64,000 nt of DNA, from assembly GCA_046726235.1 (NCBI GenBank), contig JBKPAD010000007.1, positions 121,115-185,114 on the forward strand, written 5' to 3'. Under the pieces are notes generated by a model. It made no database searches and was not told the origin of the DNA. It worked only from the letters and a program-made list of their open reading frames with translations. Position 1 is the first letter of the stretch; each line of letters begins with the position of its first letter. The position numbers and the translations under genes were made by a program. This DNA comes from Nitricoxidireducens sp046726235. Lineage in GTDB: Bacteria; Pseudomonadota; Gammaproteobacteria; Burkholderiales; Rhodocyclaceae. Shown here piece by piece: positions 11,671-19,894 of this stretch.

Positions 11671-12172
11671 GCGCGTCTTCTTCGTGTTCGTTGTTTTCGA
11701 GTTCGCGCAGGACGCGGAACAGTTCGCGGAAGGCGCGCGGCGGCTTCTGCTGCTCCTGCTCCTTGAGCGCGTTGCGGCGCAGCTGGCGCAGGTGCTGGAG
11801 GTCGGCGCCGGGATAGTCGCGTGCAATCTCGCCGATCACCGCCTCGTCCTCGAGCAGCCGCGTGCGCAGGCGTTCGAGCGCGTGCTGGCGTGCGGTGGCG
11901 GCGGCGGAGATGCCCTTGATCTCGTCGAGGGCGGCGCGTATCGGCTCGGGATCGATGTCGCGCATCAGGCGGCCGATGTACTGCATCTGGCGGCGGCGCG
12001 CCTCGTGCTTGGTGAAGCGCTGCCAGTCGCGCACGGCCTCGCGCAGGTTGTCGGGCAGGTCGATTTTCGCCAGGCGCTCGCGGCCGAGTTCGACAAGCTC
12101 CGCGCCCAGGTCCTGCAGGGCATCCATCTCGCGCTTGATCTGTGACTTGCTGGGTTTGTCGAACGTTTCCAC
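11636..12172 (-). CDS. darP: DarP (YjgA) dual-action ribosomal maturation factor
   Basis: 178 residues, DUF615/YjgA family: a 50S-subunit assembly factor. Diagnostic stretches are KPSKSQIKREMDALQDLGAE, LPDNLREAVRDW, RRRQMQYIGRLMRDID and LQHLRQLRRNALKEQ. The acidic tail ENNEHEEDAHDADD is usual. No ATG is available in frame upstream of the conserved start; the best codon is GTG 12172 (VETFDKPSKSQ), which lies only 8 bases after a perfect TATAAT on this strand, so the mRNA may be leaderless. It is divergent from pmbA, the usual betaproteobacterial arrangement, and overlaps mogA downstream. Confidence 0.92.
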   Translation of the reverse strand: METFDKPSKSQIKREMDALQDLGAELVELGRERLAKIDLPDNLREAVRDWQRFTKHEARRRQMQYIGRLMRDIDPEPIRAALDEIKGISAAATARQHALERLRTRLLEDEAVIGEIARDYPGADLQHLRQLRRNALKEQEQQKPPRAFRELFRVLRELENNEHEEDAHDADDAGTADA

Positions 12173-12175
12173 GCG

Positions 12176-12185
12176 TATGATTATA
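12176..12185. promoter_or_regulatory. Overlapping divergent -10 boxes for darP and pmbA
   Basis: The ten bases TATGATTATA hold TATGAT on the plus strand (45 bases before the pmbA ATG) and TATAAT on the minus strand (8 bases before the darP GTG). I see no consensus -35 at the right spacing on either side. Confidence 0.4.
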
Positions 12186-12220
12186 ACCTTCGCATTCCGC
12201 TCCCCCGCTTGAATTTCCCC

Positions 12221-13561
12221 ATGTCCGGCCACGATTTCAGCTACAGCCAGGGTCGCTTGCGCGAACTCGCGCAAGCGGTGCTCGACCACGCCAACAAGCT
12301 CGGCGCCAGCGCCTGCGAGACGGACGTCTCGGAAGGCCTCGGCCAGACCGTCACGGTGCGCAGCGGCGAGGTCGAGACGATCGAATACAACCGCGACAAG
12401 GGCATCGGCGTCACCGTGTATCTCGGCCAGCGCCGCGGCCACGCGTCGACTTCCGATTTCTCCGCCGACGCGGTGCGCGCCACCGTCGAGGCGGCGCTCT
12501 CGATCGCGCGCTTCACCGCCGAGGACGATTGCGCCGGCCTGCCCGACGCCGCGTTGCTGGCGAAGCAGCCGATGGACCTCGACCTCTTCCATCCGTGGGA
12601 CCTGTCGGTCGAGGATGCGATCGAACTCGCACGCGAATGCGAGCAGGCGGCCTTCGCCGTCAGCCCCCTGGTGACGAACTCCGAAGGCGCCACGGTCTCG
12701 GCGCAGCAGTCGCATTTCGTCTCGGCCAACAGCCTCGGATTCATGGACGGCTACGCCAGCTCGCGCCATTACCTGTCGTGCGCGCCGATCGTCGGCAAGG
12801 GCGCGAACATGCAGCGCGACGACTGGTATTCGAGCCATCGCGATCCGGCTGACCTGGCACCGGCGGCGCTGATCGGCGACTACGCGGCACGCCGTGCGCT
12901 CTCGCGGCTCAAGGCGCGCAAGCTCAAGACACGCCAGGTGCCGGTGCTGCTCGAGGCGCCGCTGGCCGCAGGACTCATCAACAGCTTCGTGCATGCGGCG
13001 AGCGGCGGCGCGCTTTACCGCAAGTCGTCGTTCCTGCTCGATTCGCTCGGCAAGCAGATCTTCCCTTCCTTCATGCGCATCGACGAGCGGCCGCATCTTA
13101 GGAACGGCCTCGCCTCGAGCCCCTTCGACGACGACGGCGTCGCCACGCACGACCGCACGGTGGTCGAGGACGGCGTGCTGCAGGGCTACTTCCTGTCCAC
13201 CTACACCGGGCGCAAGCTCGGCATGCCGACGACGGGCAACGCCGGCGGCAGCCACAACCTGATCGTCTCTTCCGGGCCGCTCGACTTCCGCGGCCTGTTG
13301 CGCGAAATGGGCACCGGCCTGCTGGTCACCGAGGTGCTCGGCCACGGCATCAACTACGTGACGGGCGACTATTCGCGCGGCGCGGCCGGCTACTGGGTCG
13401 AGGGCGGCGAGATTGCCTACCCGGTGCATGAGATCACCATCGCCGGCAATCTGCGCGACATGTTCCGCGGCATTGCAGCGTTCGGCAACGACCTCGAGGT
13501 GCGCGGATCGAAGCAGGTGGGCTCGGTGCTGATCGAGCGCATGACAGTGGCGGGCAACTAG
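12221..13561 (+). CDS. pmbA: Metalloprotease PmbA (TldE)
   Basis: 446 residues (E. coli PmbA 450). PmbA/TldE forms a heterodimeric metalloprotease with TldD, known for maturing microcin B17 and degrading CcdA; TldD supplies the zinc site. Family features include RSGEVETIEYNRDKGIGVTV, VTNSEGATVSAQQ, the KTRQVPVLLEAPLAAGLI segment and the C-terminal HGINYVTGDYSRGAAGYWVE, ending in GSVLIERMTVAGN as most PmbA proteins do. ATG 12221 is preferred to an in-frame TTG 12 bases upstream. No RiPP precursor is visible nearby, so a housekeeping role is likely. Confidence 0.95.
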   Translation: MSGHDFSYSQGRLRELAQAVLDHANKLGASACETDVSEGLGQTVTVRSGEVETIEYNRDKGIGVTVYLGQRRGHASTSDFSADAVRATVEAALSIARFTAEDDCAGLPDAALLAKQPMDLDLFHPWDLSVEDAIELARECEQAAFAVSPLVTNSEGATVSAQQSHFVSANSLGFMDGYASSRHYLSCAPIVGKGANMQRDDWYSSHRDPADLAPAALIGDYAARRALSRLKARKLKTRQVPVLLEAPLAAGLINSFVHAASGGALYRKSSFLLDSLGKQIFPSFMRIDERPHLRNGLASSPFDDDGVATHDRTVVEDGVLQGYFLSTYTGRKLGMPTTGNAGGSHNLIVSSGPLDFRGLLREMGTGLLVTEVLGHGINYVTGDYSRGAAGYWVEGGEIAYPVHEITIAGNLRDMFRGIAAFGNDLEVRGSKQVGSVLIERMTVAGN

Positions 13562-13645
13562 GCGCGCAAGCCGCACTGCAGCAAGGTTTCTCGATCGTGC
13601 GGAAGCGAACGCACGGCGTTTTTTTTGGGGTAGTATCGATAAACG

Positions 13646-13661
13646 ATCCCTATGCAGGGAT
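13646..13661 (+). promoter_or_regulatory. Inverted repeat in the dctP leader (operator candidate)
   Basis: ATCCCT-atgc-AGGGAT forms a perfect 6-bp inverted repeat 29 bases before the dctP ATG, just downstream of a TAGTAT -10-like box (13631-13636). It could be an operator or a small leader hairpin. The rest of the 128-bp gap after pmbA shows a T-run (13619-13626) but no stem strong enough to call a terminator. Confidence 0.3.
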
Positions 13662-13689
13662 TGACCTCAATAACGTAGGAGACTTTCGC

Positions 13690-14772
13690 ATGGAACGTCG
13701 CAAATTCCTGAAGAACGCCGGTCTCGCCGGCATCCTTGCTTCCGGCGTCGCCCCCGCGGTCGCGGCCGAGCTCCCGAGCATCAAGTGGCGCCTGACGTCG
13801 AGTTTCCCGAAGAGCCTGGATACGATTTACGGCGGCGCCGAGGTGCTGGCGAACCGTCTCAAGGCGATGACCGGCGGCAAGTTCCAGATCCAGGTCTTCG
13901 CCGGCGGTGAAATCGCCCCGGGCGGCCAGGCGCTGGACGTGACGCAGAACGGCACCGTCGAGTGCTGCCACACCTGCTCCTACTACTTCGTCGGCAAGGA
14001 CAAGACCTTCGCCTTCGGCACCGCGGTTCCGTTCGGCATGAACAACCGCCAGATGAATGCCTGGATCTACTACGGCGGCGGACAGAAGCTGCTCGACGAC
14101 TTCTACTCCAACTACAACGTCGTGTCGTTTGCCGGCGGCAACACCGGCGTGCAGATGGGCGGCTGGTTCCGCAAGGAGATCAACACGCTGGCCGACGTCA
14201 AGGGCGTCAAGATGCGCATCGCCGGCCTCGGCGGCGCCGTGTTCTCTGCGCTCGGCATGGTTACCCAGCAGATCCCGGGTTCCGACATCTATCCGGCGCT
14301 CGAGAAGGGCACCATCGACGCCGCCGAATGGGTCGGTCCCTACGACGACGAGAAGCTCGGCTTCCACAAGGTCGCCAAGAACTACTACTTCCCGGGCTGG
14401 TGGGAGCCGGGTCCGGTGATCCACTTCTTCGTCAACAAGGATGCATGGAACAAGCTGCCGGCCGAATACAAGGCTGCGTTCGAGGCTGCCGCGTACGAAG
14501 CCAACGTCACCATGATGGCCGAGTACGACCACAAGAACCCGGCGGCGCTGCGCAGCCTGGTGCAGCAGGGCGTCAAGCTCAAGCGCTACTCGAACGAGAT
14601 TCTCGAAGCCGCGTACAAGGCCGCCGTTGACCTTTACCACGACGAGTCGGCAAAGAACCCGGCGTTCAAGAAGATCTACACCGAGTACCTCAAGTATCAG
14701 AAGACGCAGAACCAGTGGTTCAGCGTCGCCGAGCTCGGCATGGACAGCTTCCTGCAGGCGCACGTCAAGTAA
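13690..14772 (+). CDS. TRAP transporter solute-binding protein, TakP type (alpha-keto acid)
   Basis: 360 residues, DctP family. The N-terminus MERRKFLKNAGLAGILASG has a twin-arginine motif and ends AVAA, so the protein is probably folded in the cytoplasm and exported by Tat to the periplasm. The mature part follows Rhodobacter sphaeroides TakP closely: WRLTSSFPKSLDTIYGGAEV, ECCHTCSYYFVGKD, GGNTGVQMGGWFRKEINTLA and AAEWVGPYDDEKLGFHKV. TakP binds pyruvate and other 2-oxo monocarboxylates with sodium; that substrate is inferred by similarity. AGGAG precedes the ATG. The permease genes dctQM lie downstream on the opposite strand, facing it across a terminator, so the three are not one operon. Confidence 0.88.
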   Translation: MERRKFLKNAGLAGILASGVAPAVAAELPSIKWRLTSSFPKSLDTIYGGAEVLANRLKAMTGGKFQIQVFAGGEIAPGGQALDVTQNGTVECCHTCSYYFVGKDKTFAFGTAVPFGMNNRQMNAWIYYGGGQKLLDDFYSNYNVVSFAGGNTGVQMGGWFRKEINTLADVKGVKMRIAGLGGAVFSALGMVTQQIPGSDIYPALEKGTIDAAEWVGPYDDEKLGFHKVAKNYYFPGWWEPGPVIHFFVNKDAWNKLPAEYKAAFEAAAYEANVTMMAEYDHKNPAALRSLVQQGVKLKRYSNEILEAAYKAAVDLYHDESAKNPAFKKIYTEYLKYQKTQNQWFSVAELGMDSFLQAHVK

Positions 14773-14792
14773 GCGGGACGGCTCCAGAAGCA

Positions 14793-14823
14793 AAAGGCCG
14801 CGGCAGATGCCGCGGCCTTTTTG
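14793..14823. terminator. Bidirectional intrinsic terminator between dctP and dctM
   Basis: A perfect 12-bp stem, AAAGGCCGCGGC (14793-14804) with loop AGAT and its complement (14809-14820), flanked by T-rich sequence on the plus strand and by the A-run that becomes T-rich on the minus strand. It sits 20 bases after the dctP stop and 16 after the dctM stop, so it can end both convergent transcripts. Confidence 0.9.
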
Positions 14824-14836
14824 CTTTGGGGAACTG

Positions 14837-16546
14837 CTACTTCGCGTCCTTGTTCGCGTCGCGCAGCGCGCGCGTCAGCGCATCGTCGTCCTGTGCCGGC
14901 GGCGGCACCACCGGGTTGGTGCTCTGCGCATCCTGCTGCAGCATCTGCTCGATGTCGATCTCGGGGCCGTCGTCGATCGGCTTCGGATCGTGGCCGACGA
15001 GCTGCGGGAAGGCGATGATCAGGCCGACCATGATGATCTGGATGACGACGAAGGGTATCGCTCCCCAATAGATTTGACCCGTCGTCACCGGCTCGGTTGC
15101 CTTGCCGGTCACGTGGTCCCGGTAGGCCGAGGTCGGCGCCACCGAGCGCAGATAGAACAGCGCGAAGCCGAACGGCGGGTGCATGAACGAGGTCTGCATG
15201 TTGACCGCCATCAGCACGCCGAACCAGATCAGGTCGATGCCGAGCTTGTCGGCGACCGGCCCGAGCAGCGGGATGACGATGAACGAGAGCTCGAAGAAGT
15301 CGAGGAAGAACGCGAGCACGAAGACCAGAATGTTGACGACGATCAGGAAGCCCACCTGACCGCCCGGCAGGTCGTCGAGCAGATGCTCCACCCAGCGATG
15401 GCCATCGACGCCGTAGAAGGTCAGCGAGAACACGCGCGCGCCGACGAGGATGAAGACGACGAACGTAGTCAGCTTGGCCGTCGAGTCCATCGCCTGCTTC
15501 GTCAGCGCCCACGACAGGCGCCTGCGCAGCAGCGCCATGATGACGGCGCCGGCCGCGCCCATCGCGCCACCCTCGGTCGGCGTCGCGACGCCGAGGAAGA
15601 TGGTGCCGAGGACGAGGAAGATCAGCCCCAGCGGCGGGATCAGCACGAAGGTCGCCTTTTGCGCCATGGCTGACAGCAGGCCCAGCTTGAAGCTGCGGTC
15701 GACCACCGAGAGAAGGAAAGCGACGCCGATGCCGACCAGCATCGAGACGACGATGCGCTCGTCCGTCGGGTGGTCGGCCGGAATGCGGAATTCCGAGTAC
15801 GCGAGCGCGGCAGTAACCGAAATCGCCGTCAACACCAGCAACGACAGCGCGCCGCTCTTGCCGCTCGGCTCGCGGAAGCTGCGCGCTTCCGGCGGCAGCG
15901 CCGGCGCCCACTGCGGCTTGAGCAGGGTGACGCCGATGATGTAGAGCAGATAAAGGCCGGTCAGCACGAAGCCCGGCACGAAGGCGCCCTTGTACATGTC
16001 GCCGACCGACTTGCCGAGCTGGTCGGCCATGATGATCAGCACCAGCGACGGCGGGATGATCTGCGCCAGCGTGCCCGAGGCGGCGATGACGCCGGAGGCC
16101 AGGCGCCGGTCGTAGCCGTAGCGCAGCATGATCGGCAGCGAGATCAGGCCCATCGAGATCACCGAGGCGGCGACGACGCCGGTGGTGGCGGCGAGCATCG
16201 CGCCGACAAGGACCACGGCGAAGGCGAGTCCGCCGCGGATCGGGCCGAACAGCTGGCCGATCGTGTCGAGCAAATCCTCGGCCATGCCCGATCGTTCCAG
16301 TATCAGCCCCATGAACGTGAAGAAGGGAATCGCGAGCAACGTGTCGTTGTTCATGATGCCGCCGAAGATGCGTTCCGGCAGCGCCTGGAAGAAGGTCGGC
16401 TGGAACAGGCCCAGCTCGATGCCGATCCAGCCGAAGATGATGCCGTTGGCGGCCAGGGCGAAGGCGACGGGGAAGCCCAGCAGCAGGAACACCACCAGCG
16501 AGGCGAAGATGATCGGCGCCATGTTGGCGATCAGGAACTCGGTCAT
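14837..16546 (-). CDS. dctM: TRAP transporter large permease subunit (DctM)
   Basis: 569 residues, an inner-membrane sodium-dependent elevator-type protein with at least 12 hydrophobic segments. MTEFLIANMAPIIFASLVVF opens it; family motifs include NDTLLAIPFFTFMGLILERS, LVGAMLAATTGVVAASVISM, ASGTLAQIIPPSLVLIIMAD and GVATPTEGGAMGAAGAV. It is longer than usual for DctM (about 430) because of an inserted loop (about residues 215-290) and an acidic C-terminal tail (PIDDGPEIDIEQMLQQD), as in the large subgroup that accompanies TakP-like proteins. AGGAGA precedes ATG 16546, which overlaps the dctQ stop by 4 bases. Confidence 0.93.
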   Translation of the reverse strand: MTEFLIANMAPIIFASLVVFLLLGFPVAFALAANGIIFGWIGIELGLFQPTFFQALPERIFGGIMNNDTLLAIPFFTFMGLILERSGMAEDLLDTIGQLFGPIRGGLAFAVVLVGAMLAATTGVVAASVISMGLISLPIMLRYGYDRRLASGVIAASGTLAQIIPPSLVLIIMADQLGKSVGDMYKGAFVPGFVLTGLYLLYIIGVTLLKPQWAPALPPEARSFREPSGKSGALSLLVLTAISVTAALAYSEFRIPADHPTDERIVVSMLVGIGVAFLLSVVDRSFKLGLLSAMAQKATFVLIPPLGLIFLVLGTIFLGVATPTEGGAMGAAGAVIMALLRRRLSWALTKQAMDSTAKLTTFVVFILVGARVFSLTFYGVDGHRWVEHLLDDLPGGQVGFLIVVNILVFVLAFFLDFFELSFIVIPLLGPVADKLGIDLIWFGVLMAVNMQTSFMHPPFGFALFYLRSVAPTSAYRDHVTGKATEPVTTGQIYWGAIPFVVIQIIMVGLIIAFPQLVGHDPKPIDDGPEIDIEQMLQQDAQSTNPVVPPPAQDDDALTRALRDANKDAK

Positions 16547-17199
16547 TTCCGGTCTCCTTCGCGCGGCTGGTCGTCGACCATGTGGGCATTCATCGAGACG
16601 ATGTCCGCGACCTCGGGCGCCACTTGATGTTGTTTGATCACGGCGGCGAGTTCCTCGATCTCGTTCGGCCCTTTTTCCTTCTCGAGCGGATTCGGCCCGT
16701 TGCCGGTGAGGAAGGCGATGCGCTTGACGAGCTCCGAGAGCCCCTGCAACAGCAGCAGGAAGAAGCCGAGCGGCAGCAGCAGGCGCACCGGCCAGCGCAC
16801 GAGTCCGCCGGGGTTGGCCGAGACCTCGCCGCTGTCCCAGGCGGTCATGAACGTGTTCCAGGACAGGTACGTGGTCAGCAGCACCATCGGCAGCAGGAAG
16901 ACGATCAGGCCGAAGACGTCGATCCAGTTCTGCGTGCGCTGGGAGAAGCGGCCGGCGACGACGTCGATGCGGATGTGCTCGTTCTTCTTCAGCACGTAGG
17001 CGGCGCAGAACAGGAAGATGGCGGAGAACAGGTACCACTGGATTTCCAGCAGTCCGTTCGAGCTCCAGTTGATGACGTAGCGCATCACGGCGTTGCCGGC
17101 GCTGATGGCGACGACGACCAGCACCAGCCAGGTCGCCGCCTTGCCGATGCGTTGGTTGATCTCGTCGATCAAGCCGGACAGCTTGAGCAGGGCTTGCAT
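16543..17199 (-). CDS. dctQ: TRAP transporter small permease subunit (DctQ)
   Basis: 218 residues with four predicted membrane helices (about 20-45, 60-80, 100-125, 150-175), the DctQ layout. Characteristic sequence: TWLVLVVVAISAGNAVMRYV, then LLEIQWYLFSAIFLFCAAYV and RIDVVAGRFS. DctQ associates with DctM in the membrane. It is larger than a minimal DctQ (about 160), with a hydrophilic tail after residue 180. GGAGGAG precedes ATG 17199; the stop overlaps dctM. The promoter should lie in the divergent gap towards the histidine phosphatase gene. Confidence 0.9.
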   Translation of the reverse strand: MQALLKLSGLIDEINQRIGKAATWLVLVVVAISAGNAVMRYVINWSSNGLLEIQWYLFSAIFLFCAAYVLKKNEHIRIDVVAGRFSQRTQNWIDVFGLIVFLLPMVLLTTYLSWNTFMTAWDSGEVSANPGGLVRWPVRLLLPLGFFLLLLQGLSELVKRIAFLTGNGPNPLEKEKGPNEIEELAAVIKQHQVAPEVADIVSMNAHMVDDQPREGDRK

Positions 17200-17328
17200 T
17201 TTTCGCTTCTCCTCCACAGATATGTTCTGCGGGTACAATCTGCGCCCGACCGCGCTGGGCCTTATGACTGTCTTCTGTGTGCGGCCGGCTAAGGTTAATG
17301 TTGTTTGCCGCTTTTTTCCAGACGAAAG

Positions 17329-17360
17329 GCGGTGCATTGCGGAAAACCACAATGCGCCGC
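17329..17360 (+). repeat. Strong hairpin just upstream of the histidine phosphatase start
   Basis: GCGGTGCATTG (17329-17339) and CAATGCGCCGC (17350-17360) pair over 11 positions with one mismatch around a 10-base loop, ending 11 bases before the TTG start at 17372. It may be an RNA structure affecting translation, or an operator. The remainder of the 172-bp gap contains a TACAAT box (17234-17239) and a T-run but no gene. Confidence 0.4.
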
Positions 17361-17371
17361 GCGCAACGACC

Positions 17372-18007
17372 TTGAACACGACCCGACTTTGCCTCGTTCG
17401 CCATGGCGAGACGGACTGGAATGCGCAGAAGCGCATCCAGGGCCAGATCGACATTCCCTTGAACGCCGCCGGCTGCGCACAGGCGCGGGCCACGGCCGCA
17501 GGCGTCGCGGGGCGCCGTTTCGACGCCGTCTATAGCAGCGATCTCGGCCGTGCGGTGGAGACGGCGCAGCCGATCGCCGCCGCGCTCGGCCTGCCGCTCA
17601 AGCAGGCTGCCGGCTTGCGCGAGCGCCATTACGGGCGCATGCAGGGGCTCACCGGCGCCGAGGCGCGCGAACGCTTCCCCGAACTGCACGCCGCCTATGC
17701 CGCGCGCTCCCCCCATCACGACCTCGAGGGCGGCGAGACGCTGTCCGAGTTCGCCAGCCGCGTGGCGGCCGCGCTGCAGGCACTGGTCGCGGCGCACCCC
17801 GGCGGCAGCGTGCTGGCCGTCTCGCACGGCGGCGTCCTCGACGTCGCCTATCGCATCGCCACCGGTCGCGAGCTCACGGTGCCGCGCGACTTCTCCATGC
17901 CCAACGCCGGCCTCAACTGGATCGAATACCGCGAGCAGCGCTGGCACCTCGTCTCCTGGGGCGACCAGGACCATCTTTCCGCCGCGCTGGACGAAGTCGG
18001 GCGGTAG
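17372..18007 (+). CDS. Histidine phosphatase family (phosphoglycerate mutase-like) protein
   Basis: 211 residues from the TTG start. The catalytic LCLVRHGETDWN (phospho-His) is at residues 5-16, followed by IQGQIDIPLNAAGCAQA, YSSDLGRAVETAQ, the acid GLRERHYGRMQG and AVSHGGVLDVAYR. This fits the branch-2 family of cofactor-dependent mutase-like phosphatases such as CobC/GpmB/PhoE homologues; the substrate is unknown. The start is uncertain: TTG 17372 gives an N-terminus like homologues (NTTRLCLVRHGE), whereas ATG 17264 in the same frame would add 36 unlikely residues. Neither has a clear Shine-Dalgarno. It is not the glycolytic enzyme, which is gpmA at 31 kb. Confidence 0.85.
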   Translation: MNTTRLCLVRHGETDWNAQKRIQGQIDIPLNAAGCAQARATAAGVAGRRFDAVYSSDLGRAVETAQPIAAALGLPLKQAAGLRERHYGRMQGLTGAEARERFPELHAAYAARSPHHDLEGGETLSEFASRVAAALQALVAAHPGGSVLAVSHGGVLDVAYRIATGRELTVPRDFSMPNAGLNWIEYREQRWHLVSWGDQDHLSAALDEVGR

Positions 18008-18042
18008 CCGCGGCTTGGCCGGGGGTGTTCCCGGCTCTGGGG

Positions 18043-18048
18043 TAAAAT
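18043..18048 (+). promoter_or_regulatory. -10 box (TAAAAT) upstream of glyA
   Basis: TAAAAT lies 33 bases before the glyA ATG in the 73-bp gap. No good -35 at 17 bases; partial call. Confidence 0.35.
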
Positions 18049-18080
18049 CGCGCCTTTCCCATCCCAGCCGGATATTTCCC

Positions 18081-19328
18081 ATGTTCGCCAAGCAAAACAC
18101 CCTGGCCAAGACCGACCCCGAGCTCTGGGCCTCCATCCAGTCCGAGAACCGCCGCCAGGAAGAGCACATCGAGCTGATCGCCTCCGAGAACTACGTCTCC
18201 TGCGCCGTCCTCGAAGCCCAGGGCTCGCAACTGACCAACAAGTACGCCGAGGGCTATCCCGGCAAGCGCTATTACGGCGGCTGCGAGTACGTCGACATCG
18301 CCGAGCAGCTGGCGATCGACCGCGCCAAGAAACTGTTCGGCGCCGATTGCGCGAATGTGCAGCCGAATTCCGGCTCGCAGGCGAACCAGGCCGTGTTCAT
18401 GGCCTTCCTCAAGCCCGGCGACACCATCCTCGGCATGAACCTGGCGATGGGTGGCCACCTGACGCACGGCGCGTCGGTCAACATGTCCGGCAAGTGGTTC
18501 AACGTCGTGCCCTACGGCCTCGACGAGAACGAGGACATCGACTACGTTCAGCTTGAAAAGCTCGCGCAGGAACACAAGCCGAAGCTGATCATCGCCGGCG
18601 CCTCCGCCTTCGCGCTGAAGATCGACTTCGAGCGCTTCGCCAAGGTGGCGAAGTCAGTCGGCGCCATCTTCATGGTCGACATGGCGCACTACGCCGGCCT
18701 CGTCGCCGCGGGCTTCTACCCGAACCCGGTGCCGCACGCCGACGTCGTCACTTCCACCACGCACAAGACGCTGCGCGGCCCGCGCGGCGGCCTGATCCTG
18801 ATGAAGGCCGAGCACGAGAAGGCGATCAACTCGGCGATCTTCCCCGGCCTGCAGGGCGGCCCGCTGATGCACGTGATCGCCGCCAAGGCGGTGGCCTTCA
18901 AGGAGGCGATGACCACGGAGTTCCGCAACTACCAGGAACAGGTCGTCGACAACGCCCAGGTGATGGCCAAGGTGCTGATCAGCCGCGGCCTGCGCATCGT
19001 TTCCGGCCGCACCGAGTCGCACGTGTTCCTGGTCGACCTGCGCGCCAAGAACATCACCGGCAAGGACGCCGAGGCCGCGCTGGGCAAGGCGCACATCACG
19101 GTCAACAAGAACGCGATCCCGAACGACCCGCAGAAGCCGTTCGTCACCTCCGGCATCCGCATCGGCACGCCGGCGATGACCACGCGCGGCTTCACCGAGA
19201 TCGAGGCCGAGAAGGTCGCCAACATGATCGCCGACGTGCTCGACGCGCCGACCGACGAAGCCGTGCTCGCCAAGGTGCGCGAGAAGGCGGCCGAGCTCTG
19301 CAAGAAGTTTCCCGTCTACGGCGCCTGA
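18081..19328 (+). CDS. glyA: Serine hydroxymethyltransferase
   Basis: 415 residues, standard SHMT length. PLP enzyme that interconverts serine and glycine while charging tetrahydrofolate with a one-carbon unit. The PLP lysine is K229 in TSTTHKTLRGPRGG, the usual residue number. Other blocks: HIELIASENYVS, NKYAEGYPGKRYYGGCEYVD, QPNSGSQANQAV and MVDMAHYAGLVAAG. The start MFAKQNTLAKTDPELW is typical of betaproteobacteria. It is followed 27 bases later by nrdR, the common arrangement. Confidence 0.98.
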   Translation: MFAKQNTLAKTDPELWASIQSENRRQEEHIELIASENYVSCAVLEAQGSQLTNKYAEGYPGKRYYGGCEYVDIAEQLAIDRAKKLFGADCANVQPNSGSQANQAVFMAFLKPGDTILGMNLAMGGHLTHGASVNMSGKWFNVVPYGLDENEDIDYVQLEKLAQEHKPKLIIAGASAFALKIDFERFAKVAKSVGAIFMVDMAHYAGLVAAGFYPNPVPHADVVTSTTHKTLRGPRGGLILMKAEHEKAINSAIFPGLQGGPLMHVIAAKAVAFKEAMTTEFRNYQEQVVDNAQVMAKVLISRGLRIVSGRTESHVFLVDLRAKNITGKDAEAALGKAHITVNKNAIPNDPQKPFVTSGIRIGTPAMTTRGFTEIEAEKVANMIADVLDAPTDEAVLAKVREKAAELCKKFPVYGA

Positions 19329-19355
19329 TCCTAGGCGGCTCCGGAGGAGCGAACC

Positions 19356-19832
19356 ATGAAGTGTCCTTACTGTGCCGACCCCAATACCCAGGTGGTCGAC
19401 ACGCGCGAGAACGAGGACGGCGACACGGTTCGCCGCCGCCGGCGCTGCCTGGCGTGCGACAAGCGCTTCACGACCTACGAGCGCGTCGAGCTGCAGCTGC
19501 CGCTGGTGGTCAAGAAGAACGGCAGCCGCACCGACTACGACCGTGACAAGCTCAAGGCGAGCATGATGCTCGCCCTGCGCAAGCGCCCGGTCAACACCGA
19601 AAGCTTCGAAAGCGCGCTCGACCGGATCGAGGAAAAGCTCGTCAGCCTCGGCGAGCGCGAGGTGCCGTCCGATCGCATCGGCGAGCTCGTCATGCGCGAA
19701 CTCAAGAAGCTCGACAAGGTCGCCTACATCCGCTTTGCGTCGGTCTATCGCAACTTCGAGGATCTCGACGAATTCTCCGACGCCATACGCGAGGTTAAAA
19801 AACCTCGCGTACGGCGTGTCCGCCCAGCATGA
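19356..19832 (+). CDS. nrdR: Transcriptional repressor NrdR
   Basis: 158 residues. NrdR represses ribonucleotide reductase genes according to its bound ATP/dATP. A zinc ribbon with C3, C6, C31 and C34 (MKCPYC ... RCLAC) is followed by an ATP-cone domain (LPLVVKKNGSRTDYDRDKL). GGAGGAG precedes the ATG. No nrd operon is in the window, so targets lie elsewhere. It sits between glyA and ribD, the classic order. Confidence 0.98.
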   Translation: MKCPYCADPNTQVVDTRENEDGDTVRRRRRCLACDKRFTTYERVELQLPLVVKKNGSRTDYDRDKLKASMMLALRKRPVNTESFESALDRIEEKLVSLGEREVPSDRIGELVMRELKKLDKVAYIRFASVYRNFEDLDEFSDAIREVKKPRVRRVRPA

Positions 19833-19894
19833 CCCGCCCCCTCCCGACCTCCCCCTCGCGGGGCAGGTGACTAGCCGGCTCGCTGCGCTCGATC

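Noticed and set aside
17264..18007. ATG 17264 as the start of the histidine phosphatase
   Set aside because: It adds 36 residues without resemblance to the family and runs through a strong hairpin; TTG 17372 gives the normal N-terminus. Kept only as an alternative.
14837..18169. A single 1110-residue frame covering dctM and extending far upstream
   Set aside because: Only the part from ATG 16546 is DctM; the upstream part is antisense to the phosphatase and glyA and runs through the dctQ region out of frame.
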